From Kurthia sibirica (GTDB lineage: Bacteria; Bacillota; Bacilli; Bacillales_A; Planococcaceae), in the NCBI RefSeq assembly GCF_003143975.1, contig NZ_QFVR01000002.1:124001-188000 (forward strand): 64,000 nt of DNA. Reading direction: 5' to 3'. How positions within the stretch are numbered: the stretch's first letter is position 1; every line of letters begins with the position of its first letter. Below the pieces are notes generated by a model that was given only the letters and a program-made list of their open reading frames with translations, was not told the origin of the DNA and did not search any database. This document shows, one piece after another, positions 17,992 to 27,363 of this stretch. Made by a program: the position numbers and the translations under genes.

Positions 17992-19087
17992 ATTGAGGTG
18001 TTTTCGCTAAAATTTGTGCTAAAACACGAGCTGCATCTAATAAAGCTGTACGATCAAAAGTCATTTTCGGGTGATGTAAACCAGGAGAAAGATTAGCTCC
18101 TATACCAATCATCGCCGCTTTTAACTGTGGTTTTTTAACTGTATAAAAATGGAAATCATCTGCGCCCGGTGTATGAATTTCCGGTGCTAAATATGGCTCA
18201 CCTAATACTTCAATAATCGCTTCTTTAGCCATAGCTGTAGCATCAGCAGACACTTCTGCTCCTGGTGTGAAATCATAAAAACGCCAAGTAATATCACTAT
18301 TAAACTGTTGTGAAATGGCTGTTAATCCACGCTCAATAGCTATTTTCATATCATTTAATAACTGATTGCTTTGAGCACGAATATCCATTTCGAACACGGC
18401 ACCGCCAGGTATAATATTTGTACTACCACCATCTGCAATAATTTTTGTTAGTTTTGCTGAATGTGGTTCAAATGGCGAGAAATGTAAACTGTGTATCATT
18501 TGGTTTACAGCCATGATTAGATCGATTGCATTATTTCCTTGATGTGGCCTAGCGCCATGAGCATCATCGCCTTTTATAATTCCTTCTAAGAAATACGCTG
18601 CTCCATGATGAATAGCAGGTGCTATTTTACCTAAAGGAAGTTCTTCAATGGGTCTTAAATGGACACCAAATAAATGAGATACATCATCGACTGCCCCATG
18701 TTCAAAAGCAGCAACAGCACCGTTCCCTAGTTCTTCAGCTGGTTGGAATATAAAGCGGACTTTATGCGTTAGTTTTTGTTGGCGTAAATGTAATAATGCA
18801 CCTAAAACCATTGTAATATTGGCATCATGTCCACATGAATGATTGGCTTGCCATACACCATCAACTTCCTGCCAAAGAGCATCTATATCAGCTCGTACAG
18901 CAACAACCTCATCGCCTTCGCCTATTTCCGCAACAAGACCCGGTACATCGCCGAATAAGCGATATGGAATAGCAAGTTCCTCCATGATTGAGGCAATTTT
19001 TTTCGTCGTTTCGAACTCTTTCCAACTTACTTCTGGATTCGCATGGAAATGATCGAACCAGGCAACTATTTGTTCATCAATTAACAT
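17990..19087 (-). CDS. M20-family amidohydrolase (AmhX/aminoacylase-like)
   Basis: The product is 365 aa. Metal-site motifs of the M20D amidohydrolases are present: ADIDALWQEV (about 66-75), HSCGHDANITMV (about 83-94) with the Cys-Gly-His-Asp core, FQPAEELG (about 113-120) and a late HHPKMTFD. It should cleave an N-acyl amino acid or related amide in the cytoplasm. The TPGADDFHFY segment (about 303-312) is typical of the AmhX/aminoacylase branch. The gene follows mprF by 26 nt on the same strand, with no functional link that I know of. Confidence 0.8.
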   Translation of the reverse strand: MLIDEQIVAWFDHFHANPEVSWKEFETTKKIASIMEELAIPYRLFGDVPGLVAEIGEGDEVVAVRADIDALWQEVDGVWQANHSCGHDANITMVLGALLHLRQQKLTHKVRFIFQPAEELGNGAVAAFEHGAVDDVSHLFGVHLRPIEELPLGKIAPAIHHGAAYFLEGIIKGDDAHGARPHQGNNAIDLIMAVNQMIHSLHFSPFEPHSAKLTKIIADGGSTNIIPGGAVFEMDIRAQSNQLLNDMKIAIERGLTAISQQFNSDITWRFYDFTPGAEVSADATAMAKEAIIEVLGEPYLAPEIHTPGADDFHFYTVKKPQLKAAMIGIGANLSPGLHHPKMTFDRTALLDAARVLAQILAKTPQ

Positions 19088-19113
19088 ATTTACACCTCAT
19101 ACATTTCTTACTT

Positions 19114-21699
19114 TTATGTGCGCTTTCTCGAATTGCGCGCAGCGGTAATTTGATTTCTAAAATTAGAAAATTTATTATCTCCAATTAACATCATAATCTG
19201 AATCATCGTAAATGGTAAGAAAACACGCTTGCGATACGCAATATATTTTGGCGACCAACTATTAGCATAGTTTTCTTTCGTATCTTGCATATCATGTTGA
19301 TAACGTGGTTCCTGTCCATCTACTAGTATTTGAGCAGCAATCTTTTCAGAAACACCAGCATATTTGGATACACCGACATGTTTCATATAGGTCATACCAA
19401 CATTAATACGGCTGTATCCTTCTTCTTTTGCTGATAGTAGTATATTCGTCAATAAATAATCCATTGCTTGTTGCGGTAATTCTGAGTGCATAGAACGCAA
19501 TACACTAATTGAGATTGTTTCCATATGGTCGTAATATGGCGTCAAATTTGCAAATGCTACTATTTGATGTTCTCTATTGCGAATAATTGCTATAGAGCTA
19601 TGATTCAACGTATTTTCATCTAAAAATATTTGCGTCGATTGATTTTCATATTTACGCCATTTTTTAGAAAGCTCGTCCAATTGTAAAGCAAATTCATGCG
19701 TAAATGGGGCTTTTAACAATTCATACTGATAACCCGCTTCCGCCATCTCAGTCGAAATACGTTCGAATTTAAATTTCGAAAAATCGTCCATAAATTCTCC
19801 CTTTATATCAACATACCCCTCTTCACCTAATCGAAAGAAATTGTAGCCATAACCATATAAATAAGGAATAAATTGATCGCTAACTTCATAGAAAACAGGT
19901 GTATAACCATATAAATCTGCGAAATCAATGAATTCCTCTACCGCTTTTTTAAAATGTTGTTGTTCACCAATCAAATCGCCGAGAACGATTAATTTATCTG
20001 CGGATACTCTATACGGAAATAGCACGGTGCGTTCCGTATTCCAAAAAACAAATTGTTCCTCATATTGTATGAAATTGGTCAATTCTTTGCCACCATATCT
20101 TTGAATATGTTCGATTACTTCCAATTGAATACTTGCCATCGATGTTTTTTTAAATTGTGCGCGACGACGCATCCATCCTTCTACGATTACAACTATAATA
20201 ATGACTGCGATACCGATGGCGGCACTTCTAAATAGATCTCCAGAGTCAGTAATGAGCAAGGCTTGAATTTTATCCGATAGCTTAAATGCTGAATCTTCAT
20301 GCGCTAAAATGCCCAATATAAGGTAACCGACTATAATCATACCAATGATCACTGTATTTAAAATACTACGTCCCCATGTTTCAACATAGCTTTTGCGATA
20401 AAAACGATTTTTTGATAAATAGAGCAACACTGCTATGAATAACATAAAGAGAGCTTGACGATATTGTACCCCTTTTAAAATAAAAAGTGCTGCAGCAAAA
20501 ATGAGTACAAACAAGGTTAACTTAAAGGAGCGCTTATCCTTATACGAAATACCATTTGATAATGCTAATAATAAAAAGCCTGTTATAACAGAAATCTGAT
20601 GCGACATATTGACAAAGGGCAAGGTCATAATTTCACGTACATATTTTAGCTTTTCTACTGCTCCTGGTGCTGCTGATGAAATCAATAACGCCATTCCCGC
20701 TAAAAACACCAATGCTGTCGAGACAATATGCGTTGTTTTTTCAAGTAGAGCATTCGGAATTTTATTGTACCCAACATTAAAGGAACCCCAGATATCTCTG
20801 ATGAAGAGTAAAAGACCTGCAATAAATGGAATTACATAATAGCCGATGCGATAAAATAAAAGTAGAACTAACACGGATTCAGATGGGATATTCAAACTTG
20901 TAGCTCCCCAAATGAATACAAGGTCAAAGGAACCTAATCCACCCGGAATCATGCTGACAATTCCAGCCGCTGAAGCGATGACAAATGTCGGCCATAGTTC
21001 AATTAGAGCAACATCGATATGCAATAATTTCGTTAAAATAACGAGCATACAAAAAGCACCTAACCATTCAATAACGGACACGCCAATTAATGCAAAGTCA
21101 CCGAGTATTTGCTTACCAGTTGCTTTTTTTCTATAAAATTGAATAGCAGCCTTTACAAAAAGGAAGGGCGTATATAAGCCAATAAAACCAGCCACTGCCA
21201 ATAAAAATGGATGCTCAGCAAACAGTTTTAAATCCCAGAAGAAAAGAAGTAATAAATCAGCAAATAATGAAATACCAGCTAAATAATACAGCGTAACAGA
21301 AGCAATCATTTTAAAAAATGTTGTATTATCCATTTCTGGTTTTTTGAAGTAATGCGTTCGCAATAATACCCCTACTAAACCACCAAAACCAATTAAATTT
21401 GAAAAAGAATTGATAATTAAAGATTCTTTTAATAAGCGTTTGATCGGTATTTTTAATTGAAGTTTCTTTACGATGAAATAATCATAGAAAAACATAGGGA
21501 AAGCTAAAATCAGTGGAATGATTGCAATTAAAGCTAAGGTTCTTACATCGATAGCACCCAGCTCACTGGCAATTTTCTCACCGTTTGCTTCTTTTATAAT
21601 TTTCCCGATTTCATGGATTGCAAAGAGCATTAATAGAATTGGTAATATTATTTTCAACCACTGAAAAATTTTCGTACGATTTACTTTCACTCTTCTCAC
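19114..21699 (-). CDS. mprF: Phosphatidylglycerol lysyltransferase/flippase MprF
   Basis: The product is 861 aa, the length of full two-domain MprF. The N-terminal 500 residues hold about 14 transmembrane helices forming the flippase (SLIINSFSNLIGFGGLVGVLLR, MIPGGLGSFDLVFIWG). The C-terminal 310 residues are the cytoplasmic synthase domain with tandem GNAT-like folds (VLGDLIGEQQHFKKAVEEFI, RINVGMTYMKHVGVSKY). It adds an amino acid from aminoacyl-tRNA, usually lysine, to phosphatidylglycerol and flips the product outward. This lowers surface negative charge and gives resistance to cationic antimicrobial peptides. The start near 21699 is supported by a GGGTGAG site. Lysine versus alanine specificity is not certain. 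Confidence 0.93.
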   Translation of the reverse strand: MRRVKVNRTKIFQWLKIILPILLMLFAIHEIGKIIKEANGEKIASELGAIDVRTLALIAIIPLILAFPMFFYDYFIVKKLQLKIPIKRLLKESLIINSFSNLIGFGGLVGVLLRTHYFKKPEMDNTTFFKMIASVTLYYLAGISLFADLLLLFFWDLKLFAEHPFLLAVAGFIGLYTPFLFVKAAIQFYRKKATGKQILGDFALIGVSVIEWLGAFCMLVILTKLLHIDVALIELWPTFVIASAAGIVSMIPGGLGSFDLVFIWGATSLNIPSESVLVLLLFYRIGYYVIPFIAGLLLFIRDIWGSFNVGYNKIPNALLEKTTHIVSTALVFLAGMALLISSAAPGAVEKLKYVREIMTLPFVNMSHQISVITGFLLLALSNGISYKDKRSFKLTLFVLIFAAALFILKGVQYRQALFMLFIAVLLYLSKNRFYRKSYVETWGRSILNTVIIGMIIVGYLILGILAHEDSAFKLSDKIQALLITDSGDLFRSAAIGIAVIIIVVIVEGWMRRRAQFKKTSMASIQLEVIEHIQRYGGKELTNFIQYEEQFVFWNTERTVLFPYRVSADKLIVLGDLIGEQQHFKKAVEEFIDFADLYGYTPVFYEVSDQFIPYLYGYGYNFFRLGEEGYVDIKGEFMDDFSKFKFERISTEMAEAGYQYELLKAPFTHEFALQLDELSKKWRKYENQSTQIFLDENTLNHSSIAIIRNREHQIVAFANLTPYYDHMETISISVLRSMHSELPQQAMDYLLTNILLSAKEEGYSRINVGMTYMKHVGVSKYAGVSEKIAAQILVDGQEPRYQHDMQDTKENYANSWSPKYIAYRKRVFLPFTMIQIMMLIGDNKFSNFRNQITAARNSRKRT

Positions 21700-21811
21700 C
21701 CACTCAAAATTTACTTATAGTAACTACTATACAGTTATGACGAAAAAAATGCTCTTGTCGTTCGCTATTTTTATACTATTTAATTTTTCTGGCTATGTAA
21801 TTTTGGCATTT

Positions 21812-21847
21812 AAAAAGCCTTTAATCTACTGGAGATCAAAGGCTTTT
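21812..21847 (-). terminator. Terminator of the XRE regulator gene
   Basis: AAAAAGCCTTTAATCT and AGATCAAAGGCTTTT form a hairpin with a T run on the minus strand, separating the regulator from mprF. Confidence 0.85.
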
Positions 21848-21851
21848 CCGT

Positions 21852-22241
21852 TTATGCTCGTACAGCGTCTTCTACTAGATCTTTCTTAACGGTGATTTTA
21901 ATTTCAGCAAGCGTATATAATTCTAGCAAATCTTGCTTCGTTAATTCCGGTAAGATGGAACTTAAATCTCGAAGTAATACATTTTTTCTTCTACTATATT
22001 CAATATCATTTTGCGGCATTGGTACATCGCTCATAATATTGAGTAGTAAATCGTCTGCTGAAATTTTTAAAGCTTGGCTTAAACGTACAATCCATTTTGC
22101 TGAAGGCACGCTTTCCCCCACCTCCCAGCTCTTAATACGACTTGCCGAAGTGCCAATTTCTTTTGCTAAAGACAACATCGAATGATTACTTAACTCACGC
22201 AATAATTTTAACTGTTCACCAAAAGCATATTGATCAAACAT
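21852..22241 (-). CDS. XRE-family helix-turn-helix regulator
   Basis: The product is 129 aa. The N-terminal XRE domain (about 5-62) includes LKLLRELSNHSMLSLAKEI and TSASRIKSWEVGESVPSA, then LSQALKISADDLL. The C-terminal half (about 70-129) is helical and charged, probably for dimerisation. A longer frame begins at TTG 22271, but GGGGGAG at 22248-22254 fits the ATG at 22241, so that start was chosen. It is divergent from the penicillin-binding-protein gene, 316 nt away, and might regulate it or itself. No target is evident. Confidence 0.8.
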   Translation of the reverse strand: MFDQYAFGEQLKLLRELSNHSMLSLAKEIGTSASRIKSWEVGESVPSAKWIVRLSQALKISADDLLLNIMSDVPMPQNDIEYSRRKNVLLRDLSSILPELTKQDLLELYTLAEIKITVKKDLVEDAVRA

Positions 22242-22557
22242 AATTACTCCCCCTTTCTTATTTAAGTTCAAAATTTAACAGGTGAATTGATAGGATATAA
22301 ATATGTAGTAAAAAACACTAATGAACCCCATTCCCCAACAGTCTCATTATTATATTTTCCTAAATAAGCAAAAATATGCATATGTCATTTTTACAGTTTT
22401 TATTCCTTAAATAGAATTATAATATACTTTTGAAGAAAATAACGCATTTTTCGATTATTTTTTTATTTTTTTCGAAATTTTATAAAAAAGACATGAAGTT
22501 TGTTTGTGCATAAATAAATTTTTTCCCTCATAATACAATTAAAGGAGGTACGTCTAG
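22242..22557. other. Divergent AT-rich intergenic region
   Basis: These 316 bases hold the promoters of the XRE gene and the PBP gene. AAAGGAGG precedes the PBP start. No further gene or clear operator is seen. Confidence 0.4.
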
Positions 22558-24558
22558 ATGAATAAACGTACATTAATAATAGCTATTTCTTCCATTTTTG
22601 CATTGGTACTACTCATTGGAGGCTATTTTATTTTGACGCATGAAAAAAATAATAATGCCCAAGAAAAAATTGCTCAACAATGGATTTCTTCTTTAAAAAA
22701 TCAAGAGTTTGAGCAAATAGCTACTTTAACAACAGCAAGTTCATTAAAAAAACAAAATTATTCCGCCGAAGAATTAACGGCTAAATATACGACTATTTTT
22801 TCTGGCCTAGGTGTTGAAAAAGTAAAAATTTCTAATATTCATGTCGAAAATATGGTACTTACGTATTCGATGCAACTCCATACAACCATCGGCAAAACAA
22901 CAAAATTTAACTATAGAGCAAAAATCGTAAAAGAAGATGTTGATTATAAAATTGCCTGGCAACCTAATCTAATCTTCCCAAATATGAAGGCTACAGACAA
23001 GATATCATTGTCTAATAAAGCTGCAATACGAGGCAGTATAGTCGATGCCAATAATATGGCTTTGGCTACACAACAAAAAGCATTCCAGGCAGGAATTATT
23101 CCAAAGGAACTGGGGAATGGAGCAGAACGAAAAAAAAATATAGCAGCCATTTCTCGCTTTTTAGACATGCCTGTCACAACAATTGAAGCTCATTTAAATA
23201 AAGCTTGGGTAAAAGAATTTTTATTCGTACCGTTAAAAGTTGTAGCAGATGAAGATGTGCGCAAAGTAACTGGATTGCAATATAAAGCGACTGAAACACG
23301 CTATTATCCACTTGGAGAGGCCGCGGCAAACTTAATTGGTTACACTGGTAAAGTAACAGCCGAAGACATCAAGAAAAAGCCATCTCTAAACACCGAAGCG
23401 ATCATTGGTAAAGCGGGGCTTGAGCGTGCATATGATGCACAACTGCGTGGTATGGATGGTGGTACCATTTCTTTAACTGATGAAGCTGGTAAAGTGAAGG
23501 ACGTGCTCTTAAAATCTGAAGTGGAAAATGGCCAAACGATCAAATTAACCATCGATGCATTCATACAAAAAAGGGCCTATCATGATTTAGAAAAAGCTGC
23601 TGGTTCAAATGTCATTATGCAGCCAAAGACCGGTGCTTTAATAGCACTCGTATCAAAGCCATCATTTGATCCTAATCAAATGGTTCGCGGTATTTCACAA
23701 AAGGCATATGATCAATATGCCAATAACAAAAACAATCCGTTCATGAGTCGCTTTGCTCAACGATATGCTCCTGGTTCAACGATGAAAGCTATTACAGCAG
23801 CAGTTGGTTTAGATAGCGGCATATTAACAACCAAAACACAGCGGAAAATTTCTGGGTTACAGTGGCAAAAAAATGCTTCTTGGGGTAAATATAAAGTAAC
23901 GCGTGTCACGGCCAATCCGGTAGTTGACTTTGAGATGGCACTCGTCGAATCAGATAATATTTTCTTTGCTCAAGAAGGCTTAGCACTCGGAGAGAAAAAA
24001 CTGCGTGCAGGTTTTGAAAAATTTGGTTTTGGACAAGACTATGATTTACCATTTGCAATGGAACCAGCTCAAATTTCTAGCGACAAAAAATTTAATAATG
24101 ATATATTATTAGCAGATACAGCGTATGGACAAGGACAGCTATTGATGTCACCTATCCAACAAGCTGTCGCTTATAGTGCCTTTGCTAATGATGGTAAAAT
24201 TGTGCGTCCACATATTATATATGGGGAAAAATCAGTAACTTCTCAGGCTGCTTCTAAAAAAGCGATCAACCAAGTGAATACTGCCTTGAAAAAAGTCGTA
24301 TCGAGTAAAAAAGGAACAGCTCATTTATTAGCAAGTAATCAATATACACTTGCTGCAAAAACAGGGACCGCTGAATTAAAACTTGAACAAGGTACAGAAG
24401 GTATTCAAAATAGTTTCCTCATGGTATTTGATGCACAAAAGAAAAATTATATAAGTGTTTCAGTTGTAGAAAATCATAAAAAAACTGGTTCAACAGCCAC
24501 TGAATTGGCAAAAGATTTGATTCCAGAGCTAGAAAAACTGACATATAATGAAAAATAA
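22558..24558 (+). CDS. MecA/PbpC-type class B penicillin-binding protein (transpeptidase)
   Basis: The product is 666 aa. One N-terminal membrane anchor (about 5-26) is followed by an NTF2-like MecA_N domain (about 33-140), a PBP dimerisation domain (about 155-320) and the transpeptidase domain (about 345-660). Active-site motifs are all present: STMK (407-410), SDN (465-467) and KTGT (601-604). It cross-links peptidoglycan outside the membrane. The architecture is that of B. subtilis PbpC (PBP3) and S. aureus PBP2a; here the anchor is a helix, with no lipobox Cys. Start by AAAGGAGG at 22543-22550. Whether it has low beta-lactam affinity cannot be read from sequence. Confidence 0.9.
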   Translation: MNKRTLIIAISSIFALVLLIGGYFILTHEKNNNAQEKIAQQWISSLKNQEFEQIATLTTASSLKKQNYSAEELTAKYTTIFSGLGVEKVKISNIHVENMVLTYSMQLHTTIGKTTKFNYRAKIVKEDVDYKIAWQPNLIFPNMKATDKISLSNKAAIRGSIVDANNMALATQQKAFQAGIIPKELGNGAERKKNIAAISRFLDMPVTTIEAHLNKAWVKEFLFVPLKVVADEDVRKVTGLQYKATETRYYPLGEAAANLIGYTGKVTAEDIKKKPSLNTEAIIGKAGLERAYDAQLRGMDGGTISLTDEAGKVKDVLLKSEVENGQTIKLTIDAFIQKRAYHDLEKAAGSNVIMQPKTGALIALVSKPSFDPNQMVRGISQKAYDQYANNKNNPFMSRFAQRYAPGSTMKAITAAVGLDSGILTTKTQRKISGLQWQKNASWGKYKVTRVTANPVVDFEMALVESDNIFFAQEGLALGEKKLRAGFEKFGFGQDYDLPFAMEPAQISSDKKFNNDILLADTAYGQGQLLMSPIQQAVAYSAFANDGKIVRPHIIYGEKSVTSQAASKKAINQVNTALKKVVSSKKGTAHLLASNQYTLAAKTGTAELKLEQGTEGIQNSFLMVFDAQKKNYISVSVVENHKKTGSTATELAKDLIPELEKLTYNEK

Positions 24559-24571
24559 GGGGTCGATTTTT

Positions 24572-25381
24572 ATGTTACCGAAAATGGTTGTTTTAGATTT
24601 AGATGGTACAACTTTAAACAATAAAAAAGAATTGGAACCAGCATTAGCGCATTATTTACAAAAGCTGCGACAATCAGGTGTACTTGTTTGTGTAGCAACT
24701 GGACGTACCATGCTAGAAATGAATCTATCGCTCGACGCACATTTCCAATGGGATGGCATCATCAATTCGAATGGCATGAGCGTCACGCTTGAGGGTGAGG
24801 AAATTTCACGCCATTCGATTCATCCTTATACCGTTGAAAAATTGATTGAAGCCTCACTTGCTCGTGATATTCATCACGAAATCCATCATCACGATGGTTC
24901 GACGACAGCAAAAATTTCACCTTTGCGTGATCGTGCGCATGAATTGACCGTTCATGGTTATTTTAGACCGAAATGGACTGAAGAAATTGTCACTGACAAT
25001 GTCGAAAAAATATTATTCTTCAAAAGTGAAGTAGATGAAATTGCCATGTGGATGACAGAATTAGTGGAATTAGAAAAAATCTTGGCTTTTAATGCAGCCA
25101 TTTCAGCACCCGACCTCATTGATATTAGTGGTAAATTAATAACGAAAGCGACAGGTACAAACGAAATTCTGGACCGTGTTGGCTTAGAGTTTTTTGATAT
25201 TATTGCTTTTGGCGACGGCGGTAATGATTTACCCTTATTCAAAAAAGCAGGTCGTTCAGTAGCGATGCAAAATGCGCCAGATTGGGTGAAATCACAAGCG
25301 ACTGAAGTGACAAAATATACAAATGATGAACAAGGTTTACTCATTCATCTCCAAGAAATTTATGGTGAACTAACTAACTAA
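24572..25381 (+). CDS. Cof-type HAD-superfamily phosphatase
   Basis: The product is 269 aa. HAD motif I is DLDGTTLN (about 8-15), motif II is the Thr in CVATGRT (about 45), motif III includes a Lys in GKLITKATG (about 192), and motif IV is AFGDGGNDLPLFKKAG (about 211). A C2-type cap lies in the middle, as in Cof/YkrA-like sugar or nucleotide phosphatases. Substrate unknown. The long frame starts at 24548 inside the PBP gene, but AAGGGG at 24557-24562 selects the ATG at 24572, 13 nt after the PBP stop. Likely the second gene of the PBP operon. Confidence 0.85.
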   Translation: MLPKMVVLDLDGTTLNNKKELEPALAHYLQKLRQSGVLVCVATGRTMLEMNLSLDAHFQWDGIINSNGMSVTLEGEEISRHSIHPYTVEKLIEASLARDIHHEIHHHDGSTTAKISPLRDRAHELTVHGYFRPKWTEEIVTDNVEKILFFKSEVDEIAMWMTELVELEKILAFNAAISAPDLIDISGKLITKATGTNEILDRVGLEFFDIIAFGDGGNDLPLFKKAGRSVAMQNAPDWVKSQATEVTKYTNDEQGLLIHLQEIYGELTN

Positions 25382-25382
25382 A

Positions 25383-25421
25383 AAATGACCTCGACAATCA
25401 ATTTGATTGTTGAGGTCATTT
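25383..25421 (+). terminator. Terminator of the PBP-HAD operon
   Basis: AAATGACCTCGACAATCAA is mirrored by TTGATTGTTGAGGTCATTT with one internal mismatch; T-rich sequence follows. Confidence 0.8.
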
Positions 25422-25530
25422 CATTTTTCAAAACTGATTTTTGGCAATTACTCTCATGTTAAAGAGTACGATGACATGGTAAGCTATATAGAGCATTCAC
25501 GATTAATTATTATTAATTGGAGGGTTTAAT

Positions 25531-26166
25531 TTGAAAGCAGTCATTTTTGATTTTGATGGGACAATCGTCGATACCGAAACACTTTGGGTTGACGTTTATC
25601 AAGAAATTATTAAAGAAAAGTACAATGTTTCCATACCAATAAGTATTTTTGAAGCATGTGTCGGTACAGTTGATGATGCACTTTACGACTATTTAGTGAC
25701 ATTTGTAGATGCGACTATTACACGCCAGCAACTTTCGCCTATTGCAGAAAAAAATGTCGACAAAAAGCTATGTGAATTAATGCCACGTCAAGGAGTCATT
25801 GAACTTTTAACTTCTTTACGCGATAGTGGCTACCGTTTAGCAATCGCTTCTGGAAGTCAGCGGAAATGGATAGATTTATTTTTGAAACAGCATCATTTAA
25901 ATACTTATTTTGAAGAAATTTGCTGTGCTGATGACGTGGAAAATGTTAAACCACATCCAGATATCTATTTAGCTACTCTTCAAGCATTAAACTTACAACC
26001 AGAACAATGTTTTGCCATAGAGGATTCAATTAACGGCTCGCTTGCAGCATTATCAGCTAAAATACTGTGCTATATCGTTCCAAATGAAGTGACCAAACAT
26101 TCAACTTTTCCACAAGGAACTATTCGCGTAAACTATTTTTCTGATATTCCGCATCGAGCACACTAG
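25531..26166 (+). CDS. HAD-superfamily hydrolase (beta-phosphoglucomutase/YhcW-like)
   Basis: The product is 211 aa. Motif I is DFDGTIVDTET (6-16), followed by a helical C1 cap (about 15-85). Motif II is the Ser in AIASGSQRKW, motif III the Lys in VKPHPDIYL (about 142) and motif IV the Asp pair in FAIEDSINGSLAAL. This is the layout of beta-phosphoglucomutase-like phosphatases such as YhcW. The exact phosphate ester is unknown. The start is TTG at 25531 with GGAGG at 25519-25523. A small membrane-protein gene follows after 17 nt. Confidence 0.85.
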   Translation: MKAVIFDFDGTIVDTETLWVDVYQEIIKEKYNVSIPISIFEACVGTVDDALYDYLVTFVDATITRQQLSPIAEKNVDKKLCELMPRQGVIELLTSLRDSGYRLAIASGSQRKWIDLFLKQHHLNTYFEEICCADDVENVKPHPDIYLATLQALNLQPEQCFAIEDSINGSLAALSAKILCYIVPNEVTKHSTFPQGTIRVNYFSDIPHRAH

Positions 26167-26183
26167 TAACAGGAGTGTTCACC

Positions 26184-26639
26184 ATGCAATTTACACATGT
26201 ATCAAAAGTTGATTTTCGTATTAAAATTGCGCAATACGGCGCCTACTCATGTATAGCATTGAGTAGTATTTTATTTTTTTCATTATCAAAAAAATTCTCC
26301 ATTCTTTTTTTGATTTTCATACTTCTAGCTCTATTGGCACTAAAAAAGGGACTCGCCCTCTTTTCACTTTATTTATATCGCCATGAAATCGCTCATGCTA
26401 CACAAAATTTCAAATTCAACAAGTCGACTAATTATTCACCGTACAAGCGTGAAGAATTACTCTATTTAGAAATTCGAGAAGCATTGCAAATACATAATTA
26501 TTACTTATTACTTTTGAATGGTGATGGTGAAATTATTCTGCAACTAACAGCAGCACAAAGAAAAAAACTACCCAAACAATTAACGGGTTTTTACATCAAA
26601 CAAAAGGGTCAATATTATGAACTTTTCCCGTCTAATTAG
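26184..26639 (+). CDS. Small membrane protein of unknown function
   Basis: The product is 151 aa. Two hydrophobic segments (about 18-38 and 42-64) form a hairpin, followed by a soluble domain of about 85 residues (YKREELLYLEIREALQIHNYYLLLLNGDG). The soluble part resembles the YcxB-type tail of some small membrane proteins, but I cannot name it with confidence. An in-frame GTG at 26175 lies inside the AGGAG ribosome site; the ATG at 26184 is spaced 8 nt and was chosen. Probably co-transcribed with the HAD gene. Confidence 0.65.
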   Translation: MQFTHVSKVDFRIKIAQYGAYSCIALSSILFFSLSKKFSILFLIFILLALLALKKGLALFSLYLYRHEIAHATQNFKFNKSTNYSPYKREELLYLEIREALQIHNYYLLLLNGDGEIILQLTAAQRKKLPKQLTGFYIKQKGQYYELFPSN

Positions 26640-26646
26640 TAACTAA

Positions 26647-26693
26647 AAATAGCGGATAAAACACTGAAAAAAAAAGTGTTTTATCCGCTATTT
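26647..26693. terminator. Bidirectional terminator
   Basis: AAATAGCGGATAAAACACT and AGTGTTTTATCCGCTATTT form a 19-bp perfect stem between convergent genes. Confidence 0.9.
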
Positions 26694-26696
26694 TAT

Positions 26697-27134
26697 TTAC
26701 CATAAATTCGGTTTAACAACCATTAACCATAACATAATCAACAATAAAACAGTATAAATCCAGACGGCTAGACGTAATTTTTTTACGAAGCTAGACTGCT
26801 GAAATTTTGATGTACCAAATGTGCGAATTGTTGGCTTAAAGGCACGTGCTAAATAGACGACTGAAATAACTAGTAACACAATTGTGGTAAGTACCCATGA
26901 AGTCTGAAATTGCCACGGTCCAAACCACACAGCAAACACCCCAAAGACAACAAGAACATGCCCCGCATGCTTCACCACTGTAATACCTGCTTGAAACGCA
27001 TTGACATACGCGCCAAAAGCATCCATATTTGATGTTTTTTCCATTTTACGTAAAATAGGAAACAGCACAAAAAATGGTCCAATTGATATAATGGCGCTAA
27101 TTACATGAATATAAATGATTGTAGAATATAACAT
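26697..27134 (-). CDS. DUF2269-like membrane protein
   Basis: The product is 145 aa with four transmembrane segments (about 3-25, 50-72, 80-100, 122-142). The first helix carries IYIHVISAIISIGPFF and the third region KHAGHVLVVFGVFAVW. The His residues in the helices recall heme or metal ligands of DUF2269 proteins, whose function is not established. TTG at 27137 is in frame, but AGAGGGG at 27141-27147 is better spaced for the ATG at 27134. A single gene with no informative neighbours. Confidence 0.7.
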   Translation of the reverse strand: MLYSTIIYIHVISAIISIGPFFVLFPILRKMEKTSNMDAFGAYVNAFQAGITVVKHAGHVLVVFGVFAVWFGPWQFQTSWVLTTIVLLVISVVYLARAFKPTIRTFGTSKFQQSSFVKKLRLAVWIYTVLLLIMLWLMVVKPNLW

Positions 27135-27363
27135 CAAAACCCCTCTTTTTCCCTGCTCTCGTCACTATTATAACGAAGAAAGAGACTAATTGGGTATCGT
27201 AATAATCATCATATATGACAATTCATATCACGTGACTTCTCACAATAAGCTATGTTAAAATCCTTTAAAGTCTTTGTTAAGCCTTCGTAAATCAACGTTT
27301 TTCCATTCAATTATGGGGTATATTATAAGTAGAATAGAAAGAGAGAGTTAGGAGAGGATTAAT

